Assembly: GCA_902801515.1 (NCBI GenBank)
Contig: CADCII010000022.1
Coordinates: 1-40,693 of the forward strand
Length of the DNA: 40,693 nucleotides
Direction of reading: 5' to 3'
DNA from: an uncultured Lachnospiraceae bacterium
Lineage (GTDB): Bacteria > Bacillota > Clostridia > Lachnospirales > Lachnospiraceae
Position numbers and translations under genes: made by a program. The notes under the pieces are model-generated. The model was not told the origin of the DNA, ran no database searches, and was given only the letters and a program-made list of their open reading frames with translations. Positions 15,459 to 23,737 of the stretch are shown piece after piece (within the stretch, counting starts at the first letter, position 1; each line of letters begins with the position of its first letter).

Positions 15459-17405
15459 ATGTACAGCGGATTTCTTCCAATCAGTAAAAAAGATATGCAC
15501 GATCTCGGATTGCCGCAGGTGGACTTTGTCTACGTCTGCGGCGATGCTTATGTTGACCACCCGAGTTTCGGAAGTGCTATCATCTCCCGGGTCCTGGTCT
15601 CCCGCGGCTATACCGTCGGAATGCTCTGCCAGCCTGACTGGAAAGATCCTTCCAGTATAACGGAGTTTGGTGAGCCGAGGCTCGGATTCCTCGTGTCCTC
15701 GGGCAACATGGATTCCATGGTCAATCACTATACTGTTTCCCGGAAGAAGCGATCTTCAGATGCATACAGCCCGGGCGGCGTTATCGGGAAGCGTCCGGAT
15801 TATGCCGTCATCGTCTACTGCAATCTCATTCGCCGGACTTATAAAAAAACGCCTGTCATCATCGGCGGGATAGAAGCCAGTCTCCGAAGAATGGGACATT
15901 ACGATTACTGGTCGGACAAAGTCCGCCGCTCGATCCTTCTGGATTCCGGCGCGGACCTGATCTCCTACGGTATGGGCGAGCACAGCATCGTTGAGATCGC
16001 AGACGCGCTCGACAGTGGTCTGAAAGTCTCCGACATCACCTTCATCCGCGGAACGGTCTTCAAGACCAGGGATCCGTCCTACACCGAAGACTCCCTGCAG
16101 CTTCCTTCATTTGAAGAGATCAAAACGGATAAGAAAAAATACGCCCAGAGCTTCGCGATCCAGCACAAAAACACCGATCCGTTCCAGGCAAAGCGGCTGT
16201 ATGAGACCTATGACAACAGTCTGTTTGTCGTACAGAATCCGCCGTCCATGCCTCTGACCCGGATGGAAATGGATGATATCTACGCTCTCCCCTACATGAG
16301 AGCCTGGCATCCGGTATACGATAAAGACGGCGGCATCCCGGCACTGGGCGACATCAAATTCAGTCTGACCAGCAACCGCGGATGCTTCGGGGACTGCAAT
16401 TTCTGTGCGCTGACCTTCCATGAAGGACGGATCGTGCAGACCAGAAGCCATGAGTCAATCATTGAAGAAGCAAAACAGTTTCTCCGGGAGCCGGATTTTA
16501 AGGGATATATCTATGACGTGGGCGGTCCCACGGCAGAATTCCGGGCTCCGGCATGCAGTGCCCAACTGAAGCGCGGCGCCTGCAGTCACCGGAAATGCCT
16601 GTTCCCTGAACCCTGTCCGAATCTTGAGGTGGATCATTCCGACTACCTGAAACTTCTGAGGAAACTCCGGACACTTCCCAGGGTTAAAAAGGTCTTCATC
16701 CGTTCCGGTTTTCGTTTCGACTACCTGATGGCAGACAAGGATAAAACCTTCCTGAAGGAGCTCTGCGAATGGCATATCAGCGGACAGCTGCGCGTAGCTC
16801 CCGAGCATATCTCTGAAAATGTGCTCCGCAGGATGGGCAAGCCGAAAAATGAGGTCTACAACGCCTTTTTGAAAGAATTCGAACGCATCAATGCAAAGAC
16901 CGGCAAGGAGCAGTATATCGTCCCCTACCTTATGTCTTCGCACCCCGGGAGCACCCTGAAAGACGCGATCGCGCTGGCGGAATATATCTGTCAAATGGGC
17001 TATATGCCTGAGCAGGTACAGGATTTCTATCCCACGCCCGGAACTGTATCCACCTGCATGTACTACACCGGCCTGGACCCGGAGACCATGGAGGAGATAT
17101 ACGTGGCGACCGATCCTCATGAAAAAGCCATGCAGCGGGCACTGATCCAGTACCGTGACCCGAAGAATTACGACCTGGTGAAGGAAGCTCTTCTGAAGTG
17201 TCACAGGGAGGATCTGATCGGTTTCGGCCGGCAGTTCCTGATACCACCCAGGAAGATGAAAAGCACGGAAGGCAAAAGCGAGAACGCGAAGCACAAAAGC
17301 GGAAAACCGGCTCGCAAGAGCTCTGGCACAATGCGCAAAACCGAAAAAGCGGCGCGTAAGAACAGCCGGGAACAGAACAACAGAAAAAAGGCCGGACGGC
17401 GATGA
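15459..17405 (+). CDS. YgiQ-family radical SAM protein
   Basis: A 648-residue radical SAM enzyme of the YgiQ (UPF0313) family, close to usual length. The N-terminus FLPISKKDMHDLGLPQVDFV and GDAYVDHPSFG are diagnostic. The cluster-binding motif is RGCFGDCNFC with C309, C313 and C316 (CxxxCxxC). Later landmarks are YDVGGPTAEFR, a Cys-rich segment CSHRKCLFPEPCPN, and VAPEHISENVLRRMGKP. The C-terminal 45 residues are very basic (Lys/Arg repeats), possibly RNA- or nucleic-acid-binding. The reaction is not established for this family. The start lacks a clear ribosome site; the ATG at 15459 is chosen from family alignment. A bidirectional hairpin overlaps its stop codon. Confidence 0.9.
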   Translation: MYSGFLPISKKDMHDLGLPQVDFVYVCGDAYVDHPSFGSAIISRVLVSRGYTVGMLCQPDWKDPSSITEFGEPRLGFLVSSGNMDSMVNHYTVSRKKRSSDAYSPGGVIGKRPDYAVIVYCNLIRRTYKKTPVIIGGIEASLRRMGHYDYWSDKVRRSILLDSGADLISYGMGEHSIVEIADALDSGLKVSDITFIRGTVFKTRDPSYTEDSLQLPSFEEIKTDKKKYAQSFAIQHKNTDPFQAKRLYETYDNSLFVVQNPPSMPLTRMEMDDIYALPYMRAWHPVYDKDGGIPALGDIKFSLTSNRGCFGDCNFCALTFHEGRIVQTRSHESIIEEAKQFLREPDFKGYIYDVGGPTAEFRAPACSAQLKRGACSHRKCLFPEPCPNLEVDHSDYLKLLRKLRTLPRVKKVFIRSGFRFDYLMADKDKTFLKELCEWHISGQLRVAPEHISENVLRRMGKPKNEVYNAFLKEFERINAKTGKEQYIVPYLMSSHPGSTLKDAIALAEYICQMGYMPEQVQDFYPTPGTVSTCMYYTGLDPETMEEIYVATDPHEKAMQRALIQYRDPKNYDLVKEALLKCHREDLIGFGRQFLIPPRKMKSTEGKSENAKHKSGKPARKSSGTMRKTEKAARKNSREQNNRKKAGRR

Positions 17406-17430
17406 TCCTGAAAGGATCACAGCCGTCCGG
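17392..17430 (-). terminator. terminator shared by the convergent ygiQ and fucI genes
   Basis: CCGGACGGC (17392-17400) pairs with GCCGTCCGG (17422-17430), and an inner GATCCT/AGGATC stem caps it. On the minus strand it is followed by CCTTTTTTCTG, so it is a strong terminator for fucI. On the plus strand the tail is TATTAATTT, weaker. Confidence 0.85.
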
Positions 17431-17467
17431 TATTAATTTACAATTGTATTATCTGCGGATGACAGTA

Positions 17468-19282
17468 TTACTTATACGCCTTGTACAGCGGTCCGTAAGT
17501 CTGGCAGGCTCTGTAATCCGCCGCCTCCTTATCCTTCGTGCCGAATGCGCTCCACACTGCCGGACGGTAGATCTTCTCTTCCGGAACATTGTGCATCGCC
17601 ACCGGTATACGGAGCATGGAAGCCAGAGTGATCAGATCGGCTCCAACATGGCCGTAGACGGAGGATCCGTGGTTGGCGCCCCAGTTCCTCATGACATCGT
17701 AGGCACTGCAGAATGCGCTTCCGGGTATGTGGTCGACCCTCGGTGTAAACCAGGTGCACGGCCAGGTGTAGTCCGTCCTCTTCCACAGCGTATCCGTCAC
17801 CTCATCCGGAAGCGCCACGGTCCAGCCTTCCGCGATCTGCAGGAACGGACCGAGTCCTTTGACCAGGTTCAGGCGGATCATGGTGACAGGCATCTCATAT
17901 TTCGTGACAAATCTGGAAGAATAGCCACCTCCGCGGAAATATCCGTTGTCCGCCGGTGCCCAGGTAGTCGCTTTCAGCATCTTCTCCTGGTCTTCAGGAG
18001 TGACATCCCACCATCTCTTCGCTTCATGCTCTCCGTCCTCGTTGACCGCTTCCCCGCAGAAGTCAAGCGCCGACGCGCCGGAATTGATCAGGTGCAGGAA
18101 ACCGTCTGCATCCTTCGCATGTCCCTCGATCTCATAGCCGGTCACCCGCTTTACCGAGTCCCCGCTCCAATAGGTACGGACGTCGGAGAACATGGCGCTG
18201 CGTCCGGTCAGCTGTTTCTGAAGCAGCATGCACAGGCCGTTCAGGCAGTCATTCTCCGTTGCAAGGACATAAGGCTCTCTTGCACCTTCATAGTCAAATG
18301 TGGTTGAGAGCAGTGCTTCGGGGAAGTCGCAGTTCGGCCAGTGGTCGGTCCACTGTCTCTGTCCCTGGAATCCGCCCACGATCGCATTGTGTCCGATCGC
18401 CTCCTCCGGGAACTTCTCCTCAAGGGCTTTATTTCCTCTCATCAGATCCTTGATGATAACATACATCTTCACAGTGAATTTCCACTGCTCATCCTTGGTC
18501 CTGCGGTCTTTTCTGATCCATTCTGGATTCTTGTCAAAGTCCTCTTTGCAGTACTTCTTAGTCCACTCCAGAGCTCTCTCATATTCCTCATGGTCGTAGA
18601 TTCCCTCTTCCATGCGGCGAAGGACTTCCACCTCATCCACCGATTCCACCCTCATGCCCAGATAACTCTCAAAGAAATCCTGGTCCATGATAGATCCGCC
18701 GATTCCCATGGTGACCGAGCCGATCTGCAGATAGCTCATGCCGCGCAGAGAAGCCACGGCAACCGCTGCTCTTGCAAAACGGAGCAGCATCTCTCTCACA
18801 TCGTCCGGTATCGTCTCGTCATCCGCATCCTGGACGTCACGGCCGTACATTCCAAATGCCGGAAGTCCCTTCTGCGCATGCGTGGCAAGGACCGACGCCA
18901 GATAAACCGCGCCGGGGCGCTCGGTCGCATTCAGTCCCCACACACCTTTGATCGTATTCGGGTCCATATCCATCGTCTCTGACCCGTAGCACCAGCAGGG
19001 AGTGACGGACAGTGTGATATCCACGCCTTCTTTCCTGAACTGCTCGGCACACTGTGCACTCTCCCGGACACGCCCGATCGTGGTATCGGAGATGACGACC
19101 CTGACCGGCGTTCCGTCTGCATAAAATACATTTTCCTCAAACAATTTTTTGGCGCGCTTTGCCATGGACATGGTCTGCTCTTCCAGAGAGCCTCTCACGT
19201 CCAGCGGTCCCTTGCGTCCGTCAATGATAGGCCGGATCCCGATTACCGGATGGCCACCGACCAGTTTTCTCGTATCTGCCAT
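17468..19282 (-). CDS. fucI: L-fucose isomerase
   Basis: A 604-residue cytoplasmic aldose-ketose isomerase converting L-fucose to L-fuculose (often also D-arabinose to D-ribulose), Mn2+-dependent. The full-length family match includes [55 protein letters not shown], and the metal ligands E343, D367 and H538. The E-D distance of 24 residues equals that in the E. coli enzyme (E337/D361/H528). The start MADTRK at 19282 has a perfect AAGGAGG site five bases away; the longer open frame upstream is not needed. No fuculokinase or aldolase gene is beside it, so the rest of the pathway must lie elsewhere. It is divergent from a symporter gene; a TGTTACAAT extended -10 lies upstream near 19365. Confidence 0.95.
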   Translation of the reverse strand: MADTRKLVGGHPVIGIRPIIDGRKGPLDVRGSLEEQTMSMAKRAKKLFEENVFYADGTPVRVVISDTTIGRVRESAQCAEQFRKEGVDITLSVTPCWCYGSETMDMDPNTIKGVWGLNATERPGAVYLASVLATHAQKGLPAFGMYGRDVQDADDETIPDDVREMLLRFARAAVAVASLRGMSYLQIGSVTMGIGGSIMDQDFFESYLGMRVESVDEVEVLRRMEEGIYDHEEYERALEWTKKYCKEDFDKNPEWIRKDRRTKDEQWKFTVKMYVIIKDLMRGNKALEEKFPEEAIGHNAIVGGFQGQRQWTDHWPNCDFPEALLSTTFDYEGAREPYVLATENDCLNGLCMLLQKQLTGRSAMFSDVRTYWSGDSVKRVTGYEIEGHAKDADGFLHLINSGASALDFCGEAVNEDGEHEAKRWWDVTPEDQEKMLKATTWAPADNGYFRGGGYSSRFVTKYEMPVTMIRLNLVKGLGPFLQIAEGWTVALPDEVTDTLWKRTDYTWPCTWFTPRVDHIPGSAFCSAYDVMRNWGANHGSSVYGHVGADLITLASMLRIPVAMHNVPEEKIYRPAVWSAFGTKDKEAADYRACQTYGPLYKAYK

Positions 19283-19518
19283 GTCAACCTCCTTCACCCG
19301 CATGCAGCAGTGTTTATCCAGAAGACTTCCGTGCATTCCCCAGAAGGAACGCCTGTATAAAGATTGTAACATGTGTATACAAGAATTGCCATACCGGCAG
19401 CCTGATACCTCTAAAGAACAGAAAAGGCATCTCCCATATCCGGATGATGTGTGTTAATATAAAAACGATACATGTTCACACAAGAACAAACTTTTCAAAC
19501 ACTGAAGGAGGTACTGTT

Positions 19519-20745
19519 ATGAGTCAGGCGTCACAGCCCAGGAAACTGTCCCTTGCCGCGCAGATTTTCATTGCTCTGGTCCTTGCAGTTATCGCAGGAC
19601 TCCTGCTGCAGTCACACGCAGACTTTGCCGCAACCTACATCAAACCCTTTGGAACGATCTTCCTGAATCTTGTCAAGTTTATCGTCGGACCGATCGTCCT
19701 GTTCTCCATCATGGCAGGCGTCGTCTCTATGCGTGATATAAAAAAAGTCGGACAGATCGGCGGCATCACAGTTGTTTATTATTTCTGCACCACTGCAGTT
19801 GCGACTGCCATCGGCCTGGTTCTTGCAAACCTGTTCAAGAGTGCCTTCCCGGTTCTCGAGACCTCCAGCCTGACATATGAGGCACCTGCCTCTACTGCTC
19901 CCATGGATGTCTTTGTCAACATTTTCCCTGCAAACTTCCTCAGCCCAATCGTGGAAGCGAACATGCTGCAGGTAATCGTTATGGCACTGCTGATCGGTTT
20001 TGCAGTCATCCTGCTTGGACAGAAAGCGGCCAAGGCCGTAGACGGAATCAATCTCTGGAATGATATCTTCATGAAATGTATGGAGATGATCCTGAAACTT
20101 TCCCCGATCGGTGTGTTCTGCCTGCTGTGCCCGGTCATCGCCGCAAACGGCGCAATGGTCATCGGATCTCTGGCGATGGTTATTCTCGCAGCTTACTGCG
20201 CATATCTGCTGCATGCGATCGTCGTCTATTCACTGACCGTCTCCACACTTGGCGGAATGAGCCCCATCAAGTTCTTTAAGGGCATGCTTCCGGCAATCAT
20301 GTTCGCATTCTCCAGCGCCTCCTCTGTCGGCACACTTCCGATTAACATGGAATGCACGGAAAGCCTCGGTGCTTCCCGCGAAGTGTCCTCCTTCGTACTG
20401 CCGCTGGGCGCTACGATCAATATGGACGGAACCGCGATCTACCAGGGTGTCTGCGCTGTGTTCATCGCATCCTGCTATGGCATACACTTGACCCCCGCGC
20501 AGATGATCACCATCGTCCTGACCGCAACTCTCGCATCGGTCGGAACCGCAGGCGTTCCCGGCGCCGGAATGGTCATGCTGGCAATGGTCCTTGCCTCCGT
20601 CGGACTGCCGCTTGACGGCATCGCGCTCGTCGCCGGCGTTGACAGAATCTTCGATATGGGCCGTACCACTCTGAATATCACAGGAGACGCGTCCTGCTCC
20701 ATCATCGTTTCCAACATACTCAGGAAGAAAGGCGCGAATCTGTAA
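19519..20745 (+). CDS. dicarboxylate/amino-acid:cation symporter (DAACS family)
   Basis: A 408-residue membrane transporter of the glutamate/dicarboxylate:Na+ or H+ symporter family. It has eight membrane helices plus the family's re-entrant loops: SSASSVGTLPI (hairpin 1, serine-rich), ATINMDGTAIYQGVCAVF (helix 7 NMDGT motif, cation site), GTAGVPGAGMVML (hairpin 2) and DRIFDMGRTTLNITGD (substrate-binding helix 8). All key motifs are present. The start has GAAGGAGG seven bases upstream. A possible extended -10 (TGTTAATAT, 19452-19460) could drive it. Divergent from fucI and convergent, at 14 bases, with the TauE/SafE gene. The substrate may be glutamate, aspartate, C4-dicarboxylate or serine/threonine; sequence alone does not decide. 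Confidence 0.9.
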   Translation: MSQASQPRKLSLAAQIFIALVLAVIAGLLLQSHADFAATYIKPFGTIFLNLVKFIVGPIVLFSIMAGVVSMRDIKKVGQIGGITVVYYFCTTAVATAIGLVLANLFKSAFPVLETSSLTYEAPASTAPMDVFVNIFPANFLSPIVEANMLQVIVMALLIGFAVILLGQKAAKAVDGINLWNDIFMKCMEMILKLSPIGVFCLLCPVIAANGAMVIGSLAMVILAAYCAYLLHAIVVYSLTVSTLGGMSPIKFFKGMLPAIMFAFSSASSVGTLPINMECTESLGASREVSSFVLPLGATINMDGTAIYQGVCAVFIASCYGIHLTPAQMITIVLTATLASVGTAGVPGAGMVMLAMVLASVGLPLDGIALVAGVDRIFDMGRTTLNITGDASCSIIVSNILRKKGANL

Positions 20746-20759
20746 AAATTCATTTTCAT

Positions 20760-21518
20760 TTACGAAGTAAGGATCTTTATCAGAAGCAAAAACAGCACGA
20801 TCAGGATGACCGGGCGCACAATCTTCGATCCTTTCTCCATCGCAAGGCCGGAACCGATGTAGCCGCCGGCCATGTTGCAGACGGCTGCAGCAATCCCAAG
20901 CGGGATCACTACCTGCCCATGGAGAAGATAGATCACCAGTGAGGTCACGTTGGTTGTCAGATTGATGACTTTGGACTGCGCATTCGCGGACATCAGACCC
21001 ATTTTCGCGAATACCGTAAATGCAATGATCAGAAAGGTTCCGGTTCCGGGACCGTAGAAGCCATCGTACATGCCGATTATAAATGCGGCGATCGAGGCGA
21101 CGATATAAGTGCGCAGATCCTCCTTCACAGTCCTGCCGCTGTCCTGAAACAGATTCTTGTTCAGAACGAAAAAAGCAGCGACCGGAAGCGCGATGAGAAG
21201 AACATACTTCATCACGCGATCACTCATATGCAGAGAGATCTGTGCCCCCAGTGAAGAACCGGCAATCGCACAGATCACAGATGGAACTGAAAGTTTGAAA
21301 TCAACCAGCCCGTGACGGATAAAACGCCCCGTCGCGAGGCTGGTTCCGCATGCCGATGACAGCTTATTGGTCGCGATTGAAGAATGGATCGGGAGGCCTG
21401 CGAACAGATAAGCCGGCAGCGAGATCAGCCCCCCGCCGCCTCCGATCGCATCCACGAAACCGCCCAGGAAGAGCATGGGGCATACGATCAGAAACATTTT
21501 TGGTGTAAGCTGAATCAT
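20760..21518 (-). CDS. TauE/SafE (TSUP) family membrane permease
   Basis: A 252-residue inner-membrane protein with about eight helices, in two related halves. The first half has GGFVDAIGGGGGLISLPAYL with ATNKLSSACGTSLATGRFIRHG; the second half has GMYDGFYGPGTGTFLIIAF with ANAQSKVINLTTNVTSLVIY. The paired DAIGGGGG and DGFYGPGTG motifs are the family hallmark. Members move sulfite, sulfoacetate, taurine-derived or other organic anions. The start has AGGAGGGG five bases upstream. It is separated from the convergent symporter by only 14 bases, with no room for a separate terminator. Confidence 0.9.
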   Translation of the reverse strand: MIQLTPKMFLIVCPMLFLGGFVDAIGGGGGLISLPAYLFAGLPIHSSIATNKLSSACGTSLATGRFIRHGLVDFKLSVPSVICAIAGSSLGAQISLHMSDRVMKYVLLIALPVAAFFVLNKNLFQDSGRTVKEDLRTYIVASIAAFIIGMYDGFYGPGTGTFLIIAFTVFAKMGLMSANAQSKVINLTTNVTSLVIYLLHGQVVIPLGIAAAVCNMAGGYIGSGLAMEKGSKIVRPVILIVLFLLLIKILTS

Positions 21519-21614
21519 TTCTGCCCCTCCTTCTGCCGGGTAATCATATCATCTCTCCTGCTCATTTTCCGATAATCCATCCTGGCAGCCAATGAGCGTC
21601 TGCATAATACTTTG

Positions 21615-22028
21615 TCAGTACTTTCTTGCCAGGATCATATAAGCGATCCAGTACACCCCGACGATCAGAGCTACGGAACACAGAAGCACTTGCTGGATCT
21701 CTGACTTCCCGAGCACCATGGCAACGACCGAAGCAATGCACTGTACCAGGACCACAATGTACCCGGTCCATGCCCAGCTCTTCATCCGGAGGAACCGGTT
21801 GCGCTCATCCCCCGCTTCTGTATCGATCTTTTCCCTGTAATCCGTACTCTTCCGGTATCTCAGGTTCCGCAGGATCTGGAAGATGCCGACTACGATCAAT
21901 GCGCCGCCCATGCCGGCATACATAGAAGAATCCAACACATCAGCAACCGAAAGAGCCAGCAGTACGATGCCAAGAACCACCCAGAATATGCTGAGCGCCA
22001 GCCTTTTGTTATTGTAATACATAATCAT
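21615..22028 (-). CDS. small membrane protein paired with an XRE regulator
   Basis: A 137-residue protein with four predicted membrane helices: LALSIFWVVLGIVLLALSV, YAGMGGALIVVGIFQIL, WAWTGYIVVLVQCIASVVAMVL and VLLCSVALIVGVYWIAYMIL. A charged cytoplasmic loop (RKSTDYREKIDTEAGDERNR) separates the second and third. I recognise the arrangement, a short XRE repressor followed by a four-helix protein, from many Firmicutes, but no function is established. Its ATG overlaps the regulator stop codon as ATGA, so the two are translationally coupled. The start could also be the ATG two codons in. Confidence 0.75.
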   Translation of the reverse strand: MIMYYNNKRLALSIFWVVLGIVLLALSVADVLDSSMYAGMGGALIVVGIFQILRNLRYRKSTDYREKIDTEAGDERNRFLRMKSWAWTGYIVVLVQCIASVVAMVLGKSEIQQVLLCSVALIVGVYWIAYMILARKY

Positions 22029-22222
22029 TCCTCCTCAAACAAGAATACTTCTTCAATTGTCATTTCAAAAAACTGTGCAATCTTATGCGCCAGCAGGATG
22101 GAAGGATTGTACCGGCCATTCTCCAATGAACTGATCGTCTGCCGCGACACCCCCATCTGTTTCGCCAGCTCTTCCTGTCGGATCCCCTTCTCATTGCGGA
22201 TCTCTTCAATTCGATTCTTCAT
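22025..22222 (-). CDS. XRE-family transcriptional regulator (short, YozG type)
   Basis: A 65-residue protein consisting of one Cro/C1-type helix-turn-helix: RIEEIRNEKGIRQEELAKQM, GVSRQTISSLENGRYNPS, then a dimerisation helix IAQFFEMTIEEVF. No effector domain. It has a GGGAAGG ribosome site and lies behind a near-consensus promoter (22269-22297) flanked by two related palindromes containing GTAAAGC/GCTTTAC half-sites (22246-22263 and 22292-22309). That predicts tight autorepression. It is cotranscribed with the membrane protein that follows. Confidence 0.9.
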   Translation of the reverse strand: MKNRIEEIRNEKGIRQEELAKQMGVSRQTISSLENGRYNPSILLAHKIAQFFEMTIEEVFLFEEE

Positions 22223-22245
22223 TGCACCACCTTCCCTTGTTGATA

Positions 22246-22263
22246 TGTAAAGTTTGCTTTACG
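22246..22263. promoter_or_regulatory. XRE operator O2
   Basis: TGTAAAG-TTTG-CTTTACG, a nearly perfect inverted repeat lying just downstream of the -10 box, between promoter and ribosome site of the XRE gene. Confidence 0.6.
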
Positions 22264-22268
22264 TCTGT

Positions 22269-22297
22269 AGAGTAGCATGCACTGCCAATGATGTCAA
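22269..22297 (-). promoter_or_regulatory. promoter of the XRE/membrane-protein operon
   Basis: Minus strand TTGACA (22297-22292, perfect), 17 bases, TACTCT (22274-22269) preceded by TGC (extended -10). Confidence 0.75.
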
Positions 22298-22309
22298 GCA
22301 CGCTTTACA
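22292..22309. promoter_or_regulatory. XRE operator O1 overlapping the -35 box
   Basis: TGTCAAGC-AC-GCTTTACA, an inverted repeat with one mismatched pair, sharing half-sites with O2. It contains the whole -35 hexamer, so binding would exclude RNA polymerase. Confidence 0.6.
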
Positions 22310-22318
22310 TTTTTTAGC

Positions 22319-22374
22319 ATGAACAAGTGCCTGTCACTTGTGCAATATTGCGCGAGTGACAGGCACTTGTTCAT
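22319..22374. repeat. 56-nt near-perfect palindrome, REP-like element
   Basis: The core 22321-22338 pairs perfectly with 22355-22372 (18 bp). The intervening 16 bases are also nearly self-complementary around GCAATATTGC with two G-T pairs, and the ends extend by two A-T pairs, so the whole segment folds into one hairpin of about 28 bp. The arms read GAACAAGTGCCTGTCACT. A CAGGCACTTGT-type arm resembles REP sequences moved by RAYT (Y1) transposases; no transposase gene is near. No T-run follows on either strand, so it is not a standard terminator. It lies between the end of the sugar operon and the XRE promoter. Confidence 0.8.
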
Positions 22375-22406
22375 CCTTGTTCAGTCTTGTTCAATCTTAG
22401 ATATAA

Positions 22407-22907
22407 TCAGCAGGGCTTCGTGTACGGATAGGATGGTGCCTCAGGGCAGTTCAGATACTCCCTCAGCCGGTCCACTACAAATTCGTGATCCGCGATATGG
22501 TACATGTTGGAGCAGCACACTGCTCCGATCACATGCTCCGTTCCTTTGAGCCGTACAGGGAAGCCGCCTCCGCACAGTGCATAATCTGTTTTGGACAGTC
22601 CGTTATCTTCGATGGTTTCTCCGTTACTCTCAAGTGTATACGTTCCGCGCAGGGAACTTGCGCCCATCTTTATTACTGTGTTCGCCTTACGCCGCAGCCA
22701 GTTGTCATTCAGCGCGGTAGCTGTGTCACATAGATATTGAAAGAGTACTGCTCCATCCGACGATCGGATCGACAGCGCTACATCCAGCGACAATTCTTTC
22801 GCCCGCTGTACCATGAAACAGCCCAATGCGTACGCGGATTCATTGTCAAATGTATCAAACCGGAGCATCTCTTCCTGCTTGAGCAGTATATTAATATTTC
22901 TTTCCAT
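22407..22907 (-). CDS. UPF0303 / heme-degrading-domain (GlcG-HbpS-like) protein
   Basis: A 166-residue cytoplasmic protein matching UPF0303 in length and landmarks: LLKQEEMLRFDTFDNESAYA, LGCFMVQRAKE, then DVALSIRSSDGAVLFQY, DNDW-type NDNWLRRKANTV, LCGGGFPVRLKGTEHVIGAV and DHEFVVDRLREYL. The fold is that of HbpS/GlcG; some relatives bind heme or sit in sugar-acid operons, but enzymatic function is not settled. The ATG at 22907 has AAAGGAAG. It lies 44 bases after the SDR gene and is the last gene of the sugar operon. Confidence 0.87.
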   Translation of the reverse strand: MERNINILLKQEEMLRFDTFDNESAYALGCFMVQRAKELSLDVALSIRSSDGAVLFQYLCDTATALNDNWLRRKANTVIKMGASSLRGTYTLESNGETIEDNGLSKTDYALCGGGFPVRLKGTEHVIGAVCCSNMYHIADHEFVVDRLREYLNCPEAPSYPYTKPC

Positions 22908-22951
22908 GTCTTCCTTTCTCAGAAGCATCTGAGCATCTGCCGCGCCAGATC

Positions 22952-23710
22952 TTATACACTCGTCCAACCGCCGTCGATCACCAGGATTGATCCGCTGGCC
23001 ATATCCGCGTGCCCGCTCACCAGATAGTGTACTGCGCTGGCGATATCGTCGATCGTTCCAAGCTCGCCTCGCGGGATCCTGGCGAGTACGGAGGCGCGAA
23101 ACTCCGGCTGGTCCAGGTGCTCCGCAGTTCCGGGGGTATAGGTGAAGGTCGGCGCTACCGCATTGACGATCACGCCCTGTGCGCCCCATTCCAGCGCCAG
23201 CACACGCGTCATCTGATTCATGCCGCCCTTTGAAGCACAGTATACAGTCTCCCCCTCATTCGCGACAAGCGAGATCTGCGATGTGATATTGACGATATGT
23301 CCGCTCTTTTCCTTAAGCATATGCCGGGCAGCAGCCTGTGAGCAGAAAAATGCGCCGCGCAGATTGAGATCCATCATCGTGTCCCAGTCTTCCTGCGTCA
23401 CCTCTATGGCAGGGATCGGATGTCCCATACCGGCGCAGTTAATCAGAACATCGATCCGCCCGTAATCCTGCGCAATCTTATCAAAGACCGGTGCAATCCC
23501 GGGTACTTTCCTTACATCCAGTACACGGGCATCTATGGTACGTCCGCTCCGGGCATAGTCATCGCGCAGTTTCTGCACGGTCTCTTCCCTGCTGCCGATC
23601 GCAATGACCGTTACTCCCTGTTCTGTGAAATAATCGACCAGCCCACGCCCGATTCCGTTGGTGCCGCCGGTTATCACCATTACCTTTCCTTCAATTGAAA
23701 ATGTATTCAT
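22952..23710 (-). CDS. short-chain dehydrogenase/reductase
   Basis: A 252-residue classical SDR, NAD(P)-dependent, cytoplasmic. The cofactor motif TGGTNGIG spans 14-21, N91-A-G is the NNAG-type motif, and the catalytic S144, Y157 and K161 are present, ending in a typical GSILVIDGGWTSV. It resembles gluconate 5-dehydrogenase and sugar-1-dehydrogenase members. In an operon with a sugar ABC transporter and an aldose 1-epimerase it most likely oxidises the imported sugar or its acid, but this is inferred from context. The start has AGAGGAG. It is 27 bases from the epimerase gene. Confidence 0.9.
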   Translation of the reverse strand: MNTFSIEGKVMVITGGTNGIGRGLVDYFTEQGVTVIAIGSREETVQKLRDDYARSGRTIDARVLDVRKVPGIAPVFDKIAQDYGRIDVLINCAGMGHPIPAIEVTQEDWDTMMDLNLRGAFFCSQAAARHMLKEKSGHIVNITSQISLVANEGETVYCASKGGMNQMTRVLALEWGAQGVIVNAVAPTFTYTPGTAEHLDQPEFRASVLARIPRGELGTIDDIASAVHYLVSGHADMASGSILVIDGGWTSV

Positions 23711-23737
23711 ACGCTCCTCTCTCTATCCCGCTTTCTG

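Noticed and set aside
16455-17420. 321-codon minus-strand open frame within ygiQ
   Set aside because: Antisense to a clear radical SAM gene with intact Cys motif; no motifs and no ribosome site of its own.
17402-18307. 301-codon plus-strand open frame opposite fucI
   Set aside because: Antisense to conserved L-fucose isomerase sequence including a metal ligand; no recognisable domain.
19365-19395. GntR-like site around TTGTATACA upstream of fucI
   Set aside because: Only the outer five bases of the proposed dyad match, and no GntR regulator gene is present; too weak to list.
22319-22374. Reading the long palindrome as the terminator of the sugar operon
   Set aside because: No T-run follows on either strand, and the fold is far longer and more symmetric than terminators elsewhere in the window, so a REP-like repeat is preferred, though some transcript-end role remains possible.
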